Made by a program: the position numbers and the translations under genes. 64,000 nucleotides of DNA, taken from contig NC_054703.1 in NCBI RefSeq assembly GCF_016097555.1, forward strand, positions 20,968,610-21,032,609, read 5' to 3'. This DNA comes from Gigantopelta aegis. Taxonomy: Eukaryota > Mollusca > Gastropoda > Neomphalida > Peltospiridae. The notes beneath the pieces are model-generated. The model worked only from the letters and a program-made list of their open reading frames with translations, was not told where the DNA came from and did no database searches. Below, piece by piece: positions 11,941 to 23,200 of the stretch; the first letter of the stretch is position 1; each line of letters opens with the position of its first letter.

Positions 11941-12445
11941 TAAAAAAAAAAAAATTTTGCGCAAATTTCTTAAAGTAATTTTGACGCATTTTGGAACGGT
12001 TCATGGAAAGAAAAAGGGAAGCTAATGCTTAATTTTGATTTAGTTTGCAAAATGGTAGCTCGTACACACCTAAGATTATTATCTGCAATTTAAAAATATC
12101 CTGAGAGAGCAGGTATGCCTCCGAACTCTAAAAGCGAACGACCATTTAATTAGGTTTTAAAGAATTGTTTTTATTTCTTTTTCTTTTTGGGGAGAGTAGC
12201 CTATTTTACAACCCCAGTAAAAGTGGCATAAATATAACAGACTCACAGACGGCCAACTGTGCGTCCTCACTAGACTAGGCCTCCAATGAAAAACATTTTT
12301 CTTCTAGCAAATTAAATTATTCAGTTATATTTTTTTTGTATTGACATTATGTATATTTGTTTACATTTCCAAGCAAAAGTTATTGAATCATTTTGTTTTA
12401 GATTTAAGCTTACGTTTTAAGCTACGCCCCTCTGCAGATCCGTAG

Positions 12446-14289
12446 CCAGTGAAGTCATGGGAGAGGATTCATCAGCAAGCTAAACGACATAACAGACCAA
12501 TCGATTGGGAACTGTTTAGGATGAAACGTAATGAAGTAATATCTGAAATACGTAAAGCTAAAATAGAATGTGATAAAAAGTTAGATGATAAGATCAATAA
12601 CCTTGAGACTTTTGGTAATAAAGCATGGTGGAAGATAGTAAACAAACATCTAAAAAATCGAGGTATCATTAGCTCTACTATTCCGCCACTAGTTGTTGAC
12701 AACAAAATCATTTCCACACCAAAAGAAATGGCAGATACTTTTAATCACTTTTTTATTAAACAATCTACACTAAATAATCCAGAACCAACAAAGTATACCA
12801 AATCAATCAGTAGTATAACTCTTACAGAACAAGATATAAATGATGTTTGGACATCTATAGATACTAACAAATCAACTGGACCAGATCATATTAGTAACAA
12901 ACTATTGAAATTACTATCACATGAGCTAACTTATCCTCTGACACGACTCTTTAATCTAGCACTAGAAAATTATGATTTTCCTACTTGTTGGAAAGAAGCT
13001 AATGTTATACCAATCTATAAGAAAGGAAACGCCCATGAATGTACAAACTACAGACCTATATCTCTAATTAGTAACGTCTCAAAGCTTTTTGAGAAATGTG
13101 TATTTAAATATGTGTTTAATTTCTTAAAAGATAACGGTATACTAACTAAATATCAATCAGGGTTCATTCCAGGTGATTCTGCAGTAAACAAACTTGGATT
13201 TTTATAATTTTATTACCAAGTCACTGGATGAAGCAAAGGAGGTTCAAGCAGTCTTTTGCGACATTAGTAAAGCATTTGATAGAGTATGGCATACAGGTTT
13301 AATATAAAAATTAGATACAATTGGCATCAGAGGTAAACTTCTATCTTGGTTTTCTAGTTATCTGTCTGAACGTAAGCAACAGGTTGTAATAGATGGCAGT
13401 ACTTCTGAATCTTTGGAAATAACTGTAGGTGTTCCACAGGGCTCTGTTCTCGGTCCTCTATTATTTTTAATCTATATTAATGATATTGTTAATGATATTG
13501 AGTCCAATATACGTCTGTTTGCTGATGACACGTTACTCTATATTGAAGTTGAAAATCCTCATCTTTGTGAAACAGTGTTAAATCGTGACTTAATTAAAAT
13601 TAGTAGGTGGGCAGACCAATGGTTAGTGAAATTTAGCCCTGAAAAAACTAAATCAATATTATTTACTCTTAAAAATAAACCCGTTAATCTTAATCTAACT
13701 TTTAACAATCAACAAGTAACTAAAGTTAAAACTCGTAAACACTTAGGGATGATTTTTCATGAAACAGGCCCAATGGAAAAATGATATAAATAATATTCTT
13801 GAACAATCAAGTAGAATGATAAATTGTTTACGTTCCTTTAAATATCGATTATCAAGATCCGCCTTGGAAAAAATATACAGATCTTTTATTCTTCCAGTTT
13901 TTGATTATGCTGATGTCGTATGGGATAATTGCACATTGGAACTGTCCCATCAACTCGAATCTGCTCAAATGGATGCTCTTAGGACAATATGCGGTGCAGT
14001 TAAAGGTACATCTCATCAAAAATTGTATGACGAAACTGGATTTATCCTACTAATAGACAGACGAAAACGCCATAAGCTATGCAAGATGTACAAACTTGTC
14101 AATGATGGTACACCCACCTACTTATTACTTTTTCTATCAAGTTCTAATAGAACATATGGTCTAAGGAATAAAGAAAATCTAAAAACAGTAGCAAGTCGTA
14201 CAAAATTGTACTGTGAGTCGTTTTTTCCTTCTGGGTTTTTCCTTCACTCTATCCCCTCTTCTTTTCTTCCTCCTTTAAATCTACTATAG
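12446..14289 (+). pseudogene. Degenerate LINE (non-LTR) reverse transcriptase fragment
   Basis: Three consecutive open stretches in different frames read as one damaged reverse transcriptase. The first (to 13207) has the finger region with RPISLISNVSKLFEKCVF and ends at a frame break after GDSAVNK. The middle reads CDISKAFDRVWHTGL with an internal taa near 13305, then GVPQGSVLGPLLFLIYINDI and the catalytic FADDTLLY (about 13520). A further frameshift near 13765 leads to the thumb and C-terminal region. The endonuclease domain is absent, so the copy is 5' truncated (upstream in-frame stop at 12443). It resembles jockey/CR1-type elements; the exact clade is not decidable by eye. It is not functional. 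Confidence 0.9.
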
Positions 14290-15296
14290 TCTGTGGTATC
14301 TAAACATGTATCCGCATGTAAATTGTATGGAGAGGTCTTAATATAGGCTAAGCCTGTTGACCAATCCCAGTATGTTGTTTTGGCAAATAAAATATTGTTT
14401 AAACCAAGTCATGGGGGAGGGTAGGCGTTTCCCCACAAATAGTGTTCCCTTAGAATCTACTGTAATTTGTTATTATGTACATGCCTTAATTATGTATGCA
14501 GCCGTAAAATTTGAATTGCCATCCCAACTTTCTTGTATATAATAATTTTACGTTTGGTATCGAAGACAGCCAAAGGAAATTTCGTCAGGACAATCCCATT
14601 TTACTTGGAATAGCAAATCGAATGACCTCACTCGGTTATTTATCGCACTTCCGGCAGAAGATGTTTTTGTGTTGTTTTTTCTGACTGGGTTCAGATTTGG
14701 TTTTATTCTTGCTAAATTTACTGTGACAACCGAGTCGTTGAGTTTATAAGACATCGATAACATCACTGTTGTTACAGCTATAAAATCAACGTAAGTGTAT
14801 ATTCTATACGTGCAGTCGGCATCGGGCACGAAATCAAACGTGTGAATCGTAAGGGAAATAACTTGACTTGTGTTATAATGATGCCGGTCAAGGTTGCGAG
14901 TAGATTTTGTTGATCGATTACGTATATTTATACATGTATTTACCCCATGTGTTGTTACCTTTCCACCTGGGAAGATATAAACTAAACAAAACAAACAGCC
15001 AAGACAACATTTTATTATAATTTAAACCGCTTCAGCACTTGCATAATTTATCTTACAAACATGCCTTGTACCGGGCTTGGAATGAGACAAATGACCTTGG
15101 CATTGGACTGGCTATGGCCAGTATGGGTCATGTAATCAAAAGTCGTGGCATATTACTTGCAGATTCTTTTGTTAAAAAAAAATATTCCTATCAAATGGAT
15201 ATGAAGACTGCCATAGTCTCTCACTTTACATTCAATTTACAAATGACATACCTGTATCTAACAAGTTTGGAAAAAAACTATATCATCCACATAATA
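14290..15296. other. Intergenic, no recognised gene
   Basis: The LINE 3' region probably ends near 14400. A 148-codon minus frame (14548-14994) and a 95-codon plus frame (15039-15326) show no domain I recognise. Confidence 0.4.
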
Positions 15297-16303
15297 CAGT
15301 GCTGTCCGGTGTATCGGCGCACCTAAGCTTTCAAGGACCATTTTCTATGTGAACATTGTGAAATATTTAATAAAATGAGTTTCTCACCAATGAAGAAGTG
15401 CATAATCTGAAATACACTACAAAATGTTTTATGTCTGTAGTAAATAAACATTTTAAAATGGTGCATAAATATAGGCACCCCCTTGTATCCAAAACGATTT
15501 GCATGTCCGGTGATTCGGCACAGTAGATGTGGATCGTAGACCCCGCTATTTATAAACCGCCCATGACCTCACTTTTAGCCCATAAACGCTACACTATAAT
15601 TATCCCAGAATTATTTTAGTACTTTTTTGTTTTGTCTTGTTAAAAATATTACTATGAAAATGAACGATCACATATGACCCATCTCATGATCAGTTTCGGA
15701 ATTGTTTACTTGAGTGGCACAGTACTACAGATGCAGACATGTTCATTGTCATGCATGGCTAAGATGCCTACATGGATTTTATTTTTCTCTGGTAGATAAT
15801 GCACACACGTGGATCTTATTTCGCTTTTATTTTTTATAACAAGGTGACAATTGTGAACTGGGATGACTGTCAATTAAGGTGTAAAATATTCGTTTTCTTT
15901 GCATTTGTCTGTGTTTTCTTTTTCGGTCTAAATAAAAAATAACCGAACAAAAATAATTACATTTATACTCTTTACTTTAATATTTAAAATGCGGGAAAGG
16001 TGTTTTTAGACTGGTTTTAACATTCTTAATATCAATAAGGCTGACCTACTTCGCGTTTATAAACACGAAAACAGGTGAATGATTTATTTTGAAATTATTA
16101 TATAATTATTGATAATTCTAAAAAAAAAATTAATTGCACCCTTAACAATAAATATGTTAATACTTGATTAACCATTGAAAAAGGAATTGAACTTTAATTC
16201 GTTAAAAACTCTGACAACACGACAACTTCCTCAGCATACTTAAGCAAAATACCAAGTGCGCTAAATCACCGGATGCGCCGATACACCGGACACGGTTGTA
16301 CTG
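15297..16303. mobile_element. 1-kb TA-flanked element with TGTCCGGTGTATCGGCGCA repeats
   Basis: TA|CAGT at 15295 and ACTG|TA at 16301-16305 bound a 1007-bp segment. The inverted repeats share TGTCCGGTGTATCGGCGCA. Related tgtccggtgattcgg and aatcaccggatgcg motifs lie subterminally. The TA target and CAGT ends suggest a Tc1/mariner-group non-autonomous element. No transposase frame was found. Confidence 0.7.
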
Positions 16304-16732
16304 TATGATCATAGTAGTATATGGTAGAAGACCGGTCCCTAGAAGACCACAGTTATTTGTAAATCTTCTACTGAGATTTATACATGCCAACCTCTGGCTT
16401 CCTAAATGCCCACCTATAGTTTGAAAATAAACAAAGATACAGGTTATGTTTAGTCTCAAGGAAATTACAAAAAGGGTCATAATTAATAATTATAAAGAGC
16501 ACTCATTAAAATATTTTTTTGTTAAATGTTTCTGTTATTTTCATCATAATGTGTCCAAACTGCATGATTTTGGATGCATTTTTGACAATGTTCACACCCA
16601 TACAAACCACACCCAAGTGGGAGTTGACGGATATTGCACATATATTTATGGAAACTTTGCTCATTAAACCTTACAAAAACCCTCATTTGAATAAAAGTTT
16701 AGCTATTAAATTTTTTCACAAAATCTGCTTGT

Positions 16733-17066
16733 CAGGCCCTAATCTAGAATTGAAAAAGTAGGAGAAGTGACTACTGCCTTCTCAGAAGAAAGGTGTGATG
16801 TTTGAAACCATTTCCAGTTAATAGGCAGGTTCACGATTACTCGAGGATACTGTCCGGCGCCAAAGGAAAAACACTGTTTGACATACGGTGACACTGCCAA
16901 GTGAGCTATGACAAACAAATCGGGATCTTGACATCTGTTGTATAATTTCGTTTTGGAAATCGGATTATGTCCAAAATCTTAAGTCGACTTTGACTTCTCA
17001 CTACTGCTAATAACTGCTGACTTTCAGTGGAGAAAACGCTCATTTCGCTAGCAAGATTAGGGCCTG
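16733..17066. mobile_element. MITE with CAGGCCCTAATCT termini
   Basis: The ends CAGGCCCTAATCT and AAGATTAGGGCCTG are inverted repeats about 334 bp apart. No convincing target duplication or coding frame is visible. Confidence 0.55.
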
Positions 17067-17394
17067 AGCAAAATGATTGCACCCCACTTTTGTCAAAAAA
17101 GAAAACCTGGTGTCTGAATACCAAGCCTCATTACAGCTAAACCATCTGCACTTCTGGTGTAAAATCAATTGTCAGTTTTAAAAATAACTCCTAGGCTATA
17201 GCTAAGCATAAGAATTTACTTCATAGTATTCCAAGTAATTAGCCTTCAGACATGTATCTGTGCAAAAGCAGCAATCAAATTCTTTGCACGACCAGGTACA
17301 CAAGGGAGCTAACTATACTCCTGGTACATAAGGCCAAAAAAAAGAAGAAGTTTGTTTCAGGTAACATGGCCAAAAAAAGTAGGGTAGGTAGGTA

Positions 17395-17433
<39 letters not shown>

Positions 17434-17884
17434 TTCAAAGAAAGGTTACCCTACCTTAAATGTGTTTGCCAGAGAAAAACTCAATCTCAAGATGAAAGAC
17501 ATGAAGGCAAGCTGTCTGAAAAATCTTAGTTTACTCTTTGCAGCCAGAGAGAAATAAAAACAATCTCACTGTCAATGTCAGTTTTAAGTTTCACATGCCA
17601 TTTTCAAAAGACAGAAAAACAAAAAAGTTCAAACTATTCCTTTCACAAATAAAAGTCAGTAGATGACTGCACAGAAACTTCACAGCTTTGTCCAGTTTTG
17701 TCATAGGATGACTGCACAAATTGGTCCAAGTTGGTCAATAGATGTTTGCACAAAAAGTTCACAGATTTATCCAACTTGTATTGGAAATAACAAAACAATA
17801 CTAATTTTGTGTGCAATTTACAAATCAATCGGCTTAGAAATTAATAACTTGTAGTAAATTTCATAGTAATAAAAAAGGCATTTC
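17067..17884. other. Intergenic, poly-T and low-complexity
   Basis: A ggtaggtaggattttt-containing repeat with a 30-base T run (17400) resembles 22670-22910 and 19290-19370. A short ttcacag...gtccaa repetition lies at 17680-17770. Confidence 0.5.
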
Positions 17885-17999
17885 TAACCCGAGTACTCTG
17901 ACTGTAAGAGAGCTAGACGGACATTTGGACATAAATAATGAGAGCGTGTTTATGTTCAAATGTCCGTCTAGCTCTCTTACAGTCAGAGTACTCGGGCTA
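17885..17999. mobile_element. Foldback element, TAGCCCGAG family (copy 3, minimal)
   Basis: Only the terminal repeats remain (115 bp): gagtactctgactgtaag arms with gagctagacgg. The flanks AGGCATTTC and AGGCGTTCC match at 7 of 9 positions, as expected for an older 9-bp duplication. Confidence 0.8.
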
Positions 18000-18649
18000 A
18001 GGCGTTCCCTGTGGGACGGACTTATAGTTTTAATGTTTATTAGCCTATTGAACGGACCCATGCTAAAATCACTCAAATTAATTTATTCCCAATTAACTGA
18101 AACACTGAAATAAATGTGAACTGTTTAATGTTAGTGGTTATTCTTGAATATTCCGTTTATTTAATTATTACCCATGCTCAGCAGTTGATAGGCCTATCTA
18201 CATCACTGGCGTAGGAAGCGGCATTGATGGTTTATATATTAATTTTATACGTGTGTGTACCCACCCACCCCACTTTTTGATATCTTCCTACAGGCTACAC
18301 CCGTATATATTAACAAATTCTGGGTACTAGGCCTAAGCAGTAGCCAACAACGAAAATTGTACAAAGCCTTCTTCAAATGACCTTCACCTTTGCATGTGGA
18401 AAAAACGCAATGACTTGTAGTCTGTGCATGTGGTATCGAGAAATCCTTTATTGTTTTGTTGAGATCGCACGTTGTTTTTGGAAAATAAACCTACATTGTA
18501 TGAGATGACTGGAGTTACGATAATACGATATATTTTCCTCTATAGGCCTACAGTATTTAGCAGTTTGTAATAAAAGCCGTTTAATCGTCACACACGTTAC
18601 TGTACTGTCACCAATTACCGTGGTACCTAATAAGAGCATGTGTTATTAA
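18000..18649. other. Intergenic, nothing recognised
   Basis: No coding frame, inverted ends or tandem repeat stands out here. Confidence 0.4.
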
Positions 18650-19081
18650 CAGTGTTCTACACTCGGTTTTATAACTTACTCTTCTTTGGCTAGTGGACAA
18701 ACAAAATTTACTAGCCAAGCTTAAAATGTTATTCGCCACAGTGCGACACTACTCATTTTGTATCATTTATGAATGTGTTGTAAGTATCTGGATTGTTTTC
18801 ACCAAATTACTAAAATCAACGATGAGTTCCGAATTGTACCGACAATTAATACGGAATTCACAGTGATCAATCGGACAACTTCGTAAATAGTGAAATGTTC
18901 TGACTGCACAATGATGTCAACAAATTTCATTTGTTTTCGCTGCTAGGACTGAACGAACATGGCAAATAATTTAATACTTTTGGAGTCAGTCGCCAGATGG
19001 CGACGATAATAAATTCAATCGGTCGCCACGCCAACATTTTGGTCGCATTGGCGACCATTTTGGTCGCAACGTAGAACACTG
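18650..19081. mobile_element. MITE with CAGTGTTCTAC termini
   Basis: The terminal inverted repeats are CAGTGTTCTAC and GTAGAACACTG. The flanks GTTATTAA and GTTAATGA match at 6 of 8, so an 8-bp (hAT-like) duplication is possible. The interior has ggtcgc repeats and no coding capacity. Confidence 0.65.
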
Positions 19082-19397
19082 GTTAATGATTCCAATTTCA
19101 GTGGGGGTGTATAAAAACCATCGCTGCTGCCCCCCCCCCCCCCCCCCCCCCCCACGCACACACACCCCTCAACCTCCATTTAACACACACACTGACGTGT
19201 AAGAGTTATCCTACTTGAGTACTTCTGTCGTCTGCTTTGTCGATCCGCGACCACAACTTCTCTGTGTGCTTCCCCCCACCCCAGCAGAAAAAAAAAGTTC
19301 AGGGTCGGTGGCAAAATTTAGGGTCGGTCGGGTGACCGGAAACAAACCATTTTTTTTTTTTGGCCTAGCTAACTGTATACTGCTACCTATAGTCTAT

Positions 19398-19974
19398 CCC
19401 ATTCTCCTCGTCATAGCCAGTGCACCACGACTGGCAGGGCTTCTAGCTTATGATAACCCCAATCCCATGGCTAGTAATATTCAGTGTTGGGCTAGTAAAT
19501 AATTACTATAACTAGCCCGACGGCTAGTGAAAAAACCCCTTGTCAAATGCTGCATTTACATATTTTGTATATATGAATATCCTGCCCCCTCATTCCACCC
19601 CAATCTAAGGATTTTTAAGCTCCAATGTCCCTCTTTAGATGACATCTGATTATTACTATTAGTAAAATTGTATTTTTTTAAAGTAGGGCTAGTGAATTTT
19701 TAATTGTGGCTAGTACTTTTTTAAAATCACTGATCCCTTGGCTAGTGGATTTTTATAAAATTCTAGAAGCCCTGACTGGTATATCAAAGGCTGTGGTATG
19801 TGCTATCCTGTCTGTGGGATGGTGCAAATAAAAGATCCCTTGCTACTAATGGAAAAATGTAGCGGGTTTCCTCTCTATGACTGTCAAAAATGACCATATG
19901 TTTGACATCCAATAGCCGATGATTAATAAATCAAAGTGCTCTAGTGGTGTCGTTAAATAAAACAAACATTTGAT
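19398..19974 (+). mobile_element. SINE with T1 tail, split by a MITE
   Basis: The head-proximal segment (agccagtgcaccacgactgg) is separated from tatatcaaaggctgtgg by the MITE at 19435-19774. The T1 tail ends cgttaaataaaacaaac. Confidence 0.75.
19435..19774 (+). mobile_element. MITE, CAGGGCTTCTAG family (inside a SINE)
   Basis: The ends are CAGGGCTTCTAG and CTAGAAGCCCTG. It splits a SINE exactly at the sequence cgACTGGtat, with ACTGG present on both sides: a clean 5-bp target duplication. Confidence 0.85.
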
Positions 19975-20039
19975 GGGCATCGAAGGCAAGGTGGGATGAA
20001 GGGCACTGCAATTTTTTATTTTTTAAAAATGTTTTCCAG

Positions 20040-20229
20040 ATGTCGAGTGAAGTTACTATTACAGTTAGTTCTCAGGGTGAGCGAGCCAGTGCGCTGGGCG
20101 ACTCAGGTGGCATCGGAGGGCAGGAGTTGCCCTCCAAGAAAGCTTTCACCCGCCTCGAACATATCTGTGAGCTGGACATAGACACGGTGGTTCACACCTG
20201 TAAACGAACTGGCGTCATTGGGACTATCG
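20040..20229 (+). CDS. PKM-like: PK-like exon 1 (residues 1-64, phase 1 end)
   Basis: This exon encodes the N-terminal tail and the first A-domain strand, ending in RTGVIGTI plus the first base of Gly64. The donor is G|gtaaga at 20230. The start ATG sits immediately after ttttccag, which reads as a splice acceptor, so transcription probably starts upstream. The first 30 residues, rich in Ser and Gly, have no counterpart I recognise in vertebrate enzymes. Confidence 0.88.
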
Positions 20230-23200
20230 GTAAGAATGGTTTTGTCTCTTAATTTGTAAAGGCATTGTAGACTAAACTCTTTCGGGGCATTTTCAGCAAG
20301 ATGGTGTGCTGCACTCTCCACTTTCAGGGACGGGATGTAGCCCAGTGGTAAGACGCTCGCTCGATGCGTGGTCGGTCTGGGATCGATCCCTGTCAGTGGG
20401 CCCATTTGGGCTATTTCTCGTTCCAGCCAATACACCATGACTGGTATATCAAAGGCCGTGGTATGTACTACCCTTTCTGTGGGATGGTGCATATAAAAGA
20501 TCCCTTGCTGCTATTCGAAAAGAGTAGCCCATGAAGTGGCAACAGCGGGTTTCGTCTCTCAATATTTCTCTATATATTATGGAGTAGGCCTAGTAAGTTG
20601 TATAACTTGTGCCTAATCCATTTGTTCTTTAAAAAGCAATAAAACTTGTTTCAATGAAACAGTGTTTGAAATAAGCACATGTCCGTTTGTTCCGACAAGT
20701 GAATATCTGTTCGGACAAGCGAATATCTGTTCGGACAAGCAAAATGTGCCTTTGTGGTTGTCCAGTGGACAAGTAAAAAATATATCAGTGCAGTTTCATT
20801 TTGAGCAATCAAAAACATCATCCTGATACTTGAATAAAACAATCTGTTTATTTGGACAGGTGAACATACTGGCGGGCCAATAGATTTCTAGATGTATTTG
20901 TCCAGTGGTACCGGCCTCGGTGGCGTCGTGGTTAGGCCATTGGTCTACAGGCTGGTAGGTACTGGGTTCGGATCCCAGTCGAGGCATGGGATTTTTAATC
21001 CAGATACCGACTCCAAACCCAGAGTGAGTGCTCCGCAAGGCTCAATGGGTAGGTGTAAACCACTTGCACCGACAGTGATCCATAACTGGTTCAACAAAGG
21101 CCATGGTTTGTGCTATCCTGCCTGTGGGAAGCGCAAATAAAAGATCCCTTGCTGCTAATTGGAAAGAGTAGCCCATGTAGTGGCGACAGCGGGTTTCCTC
21201 TCAAAATCTGTGTGGTACGTAACCATATGTCTGACGCCATATAACCGTAAATAAAATGTGTTGAGTGCATCGTTAAATAAAACATTTCTTTCTTTGTTTC
21301 TTTGTCCAGTGGACTAGTAAAAAAATTTTACTTACCGGTATTTCTATCACTGTGGGGCGGGACATAGCCCAGTGGTAACGCATTCGTTTGATGCGCGGTC
21401 AGTCTGGGATTGACCACTGTTGGTGGCCCCATTGGGCTATTTCTCATTCCAGCCAATGCACCATGACTGGCATATCAAAGGCTGTGGTATGCACTACCCT
21501 GTCTGTGGGATGGTGCATATAAAAGATCTCTTGCTGCTAATCGAAAAGAGTAGCTCATGAAGTGGCGACAGCAGGTTTCCTCTCTCAATATCTGTGTGGT
21601 CCTTAACCATATGTCCGATGCCATATAATCGTAAATAAAATGTTTTTGAGTGCATCGTTAAATAAAAAATACCCAAAAATTTGATCACTGCATAATACAA
21701 CTATGGCTATTCATAATGCAACTATGGCAATTGCCGTTGTTATATTTGTAGCTGTGCATTTACTGGGTGTTTTATAATTAATTTTATAATTAATTACCAA
21801 AAATGGCTTGTTTAATCTGTGGGTAGAATGTACATGTAATTTATCTATGTTCAGGTCCTGCATGTAACACTGTTGATCAGCTTGCAGAGATGATTGAAAA
21901 GGGAATGGATATCGTGCGTATCAACATGGCGTATGGATCTTTTGAGGTTCGTATATATTAATGTACAATATCTTGGAATTCACAGTTACTGAGTAATATT
22001 GTTGAAAAGAAAATCAGTAAATAAAAAAATAAAGCTGGGAATTTTGCAATGCCTTACCTGAATGAAGGTTAAAAACGAGAGATCATTTTGTGTGTTACAT
22101 TGTCAATGATGGCATATTCATATAAATTACATCCTAAATTAAATATGCGAACAAGAAATATATGTACATGTAGGTACGTTACGCATCGGTGTACGATTTT
22201 GGTTTAAAAAGTTTTAAGTGTCATTAAGGTCTCCCTATTTGCAAATCTTTAGAGCTTGTCACCAACCCAGCAAGCCCTGTCATGTGTCACCAGTAGAACA
22301 GAAGATAAACTACATATTTTGCATGAAACCATGGAAAAGATCGCTATTAAAGACTGTGATTGACAGGATTTTGCGCTATATGTTGACTGTCATTTTGAAG
22401 AATCAATGTAATTTGTACAAATACATTTTACAAGCCATACAGGCCTGTATGCTAGCCAAGCTAGAGAGTCATATTATTTTTGCGAGCCTCAGGATACCAG
22501 ACTCCTTAAAATCGCACACTGCGCATAGTTATATTTGCGTGAGCAAATTGCCAATGTTTGAAAAATTATTGTTCTCACAAGGTGCATTAAAAATCATTTA
22601 GTTTGTGTCATTCAAGACTTAGGCCTAACAAAAATGTGTGTGTTTCAGATTACATCCTTGAATAAAAATAGGGTACATGTAGGTAGGTAGGATTTTATAT
22701 TTTGTTTTAATAAATCGAATGTAACCGAGAAACCGTAATCAGCCTAGGTGTTCCGAATCTTGTTAGCCAATTGCAAAAAATCATGGATCATGATTTAAAA
22801 AAAAAAAAAAAATATATATAGTTGGTTTTTTTTTTTGTTAAAACATTTTCAGAGTGGCTACCTAAAATTAGGGTAGGTCGGGAAATCGGAAAAACATTTT
22901 TTCGGCCTTAACCAATTTTTTTGTCTGTACATTAATATCAAATATATATGTATACAATTGTGTCGTCGTATATGTTTAATTTGTATTATTTGTTTCTAGT
23001 ACAACAAACAGGCCGTGGAAAACATACGAGAAGCTGAAAGTCGTGTGAACCAGAAAATCCTGAAACCTGTTGCAATCGCCGTCGACCTCCTGGGACCGAG
23101 GGCGCGGGTGGGATCCTACAAACCGGTAAGACAAACACATCTCGGGCTACGGTCGGTTATAAATTCTACAGAGGGGGCCGGATTTAGCTCGGTCTATCAG

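Noticed and set aside
14548..14994. 148-codon minus frame between the LINE relic and the 1-kb element
   Set aside because: Composition and sequence resemble no family known to me; no promoter or splice context. A homology search would be decisive.
20329..20400. Possible tRNA genes at SINE heads (A- and B-box-like motifs)
   Set aside because: The heads cannot be folded into a complete cloverleaf by eye, lack a 3' acceptor partner, and are always followed by the SINE core.
20103..20492. Peptides of the type HWLEREIAQ... and CIDPTPTVHRA recurring on both strands
   Set aside because: These come from the tRNA-like head and core of SINEs; they recur at every SINE copy and are not genes.
22218..22601. 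127-codon plus frame in intron 2
   Set aside because: No domain recognised, no splice signals joining it to the gene, and the flanking exons 2 and 3 are already in phase without it.
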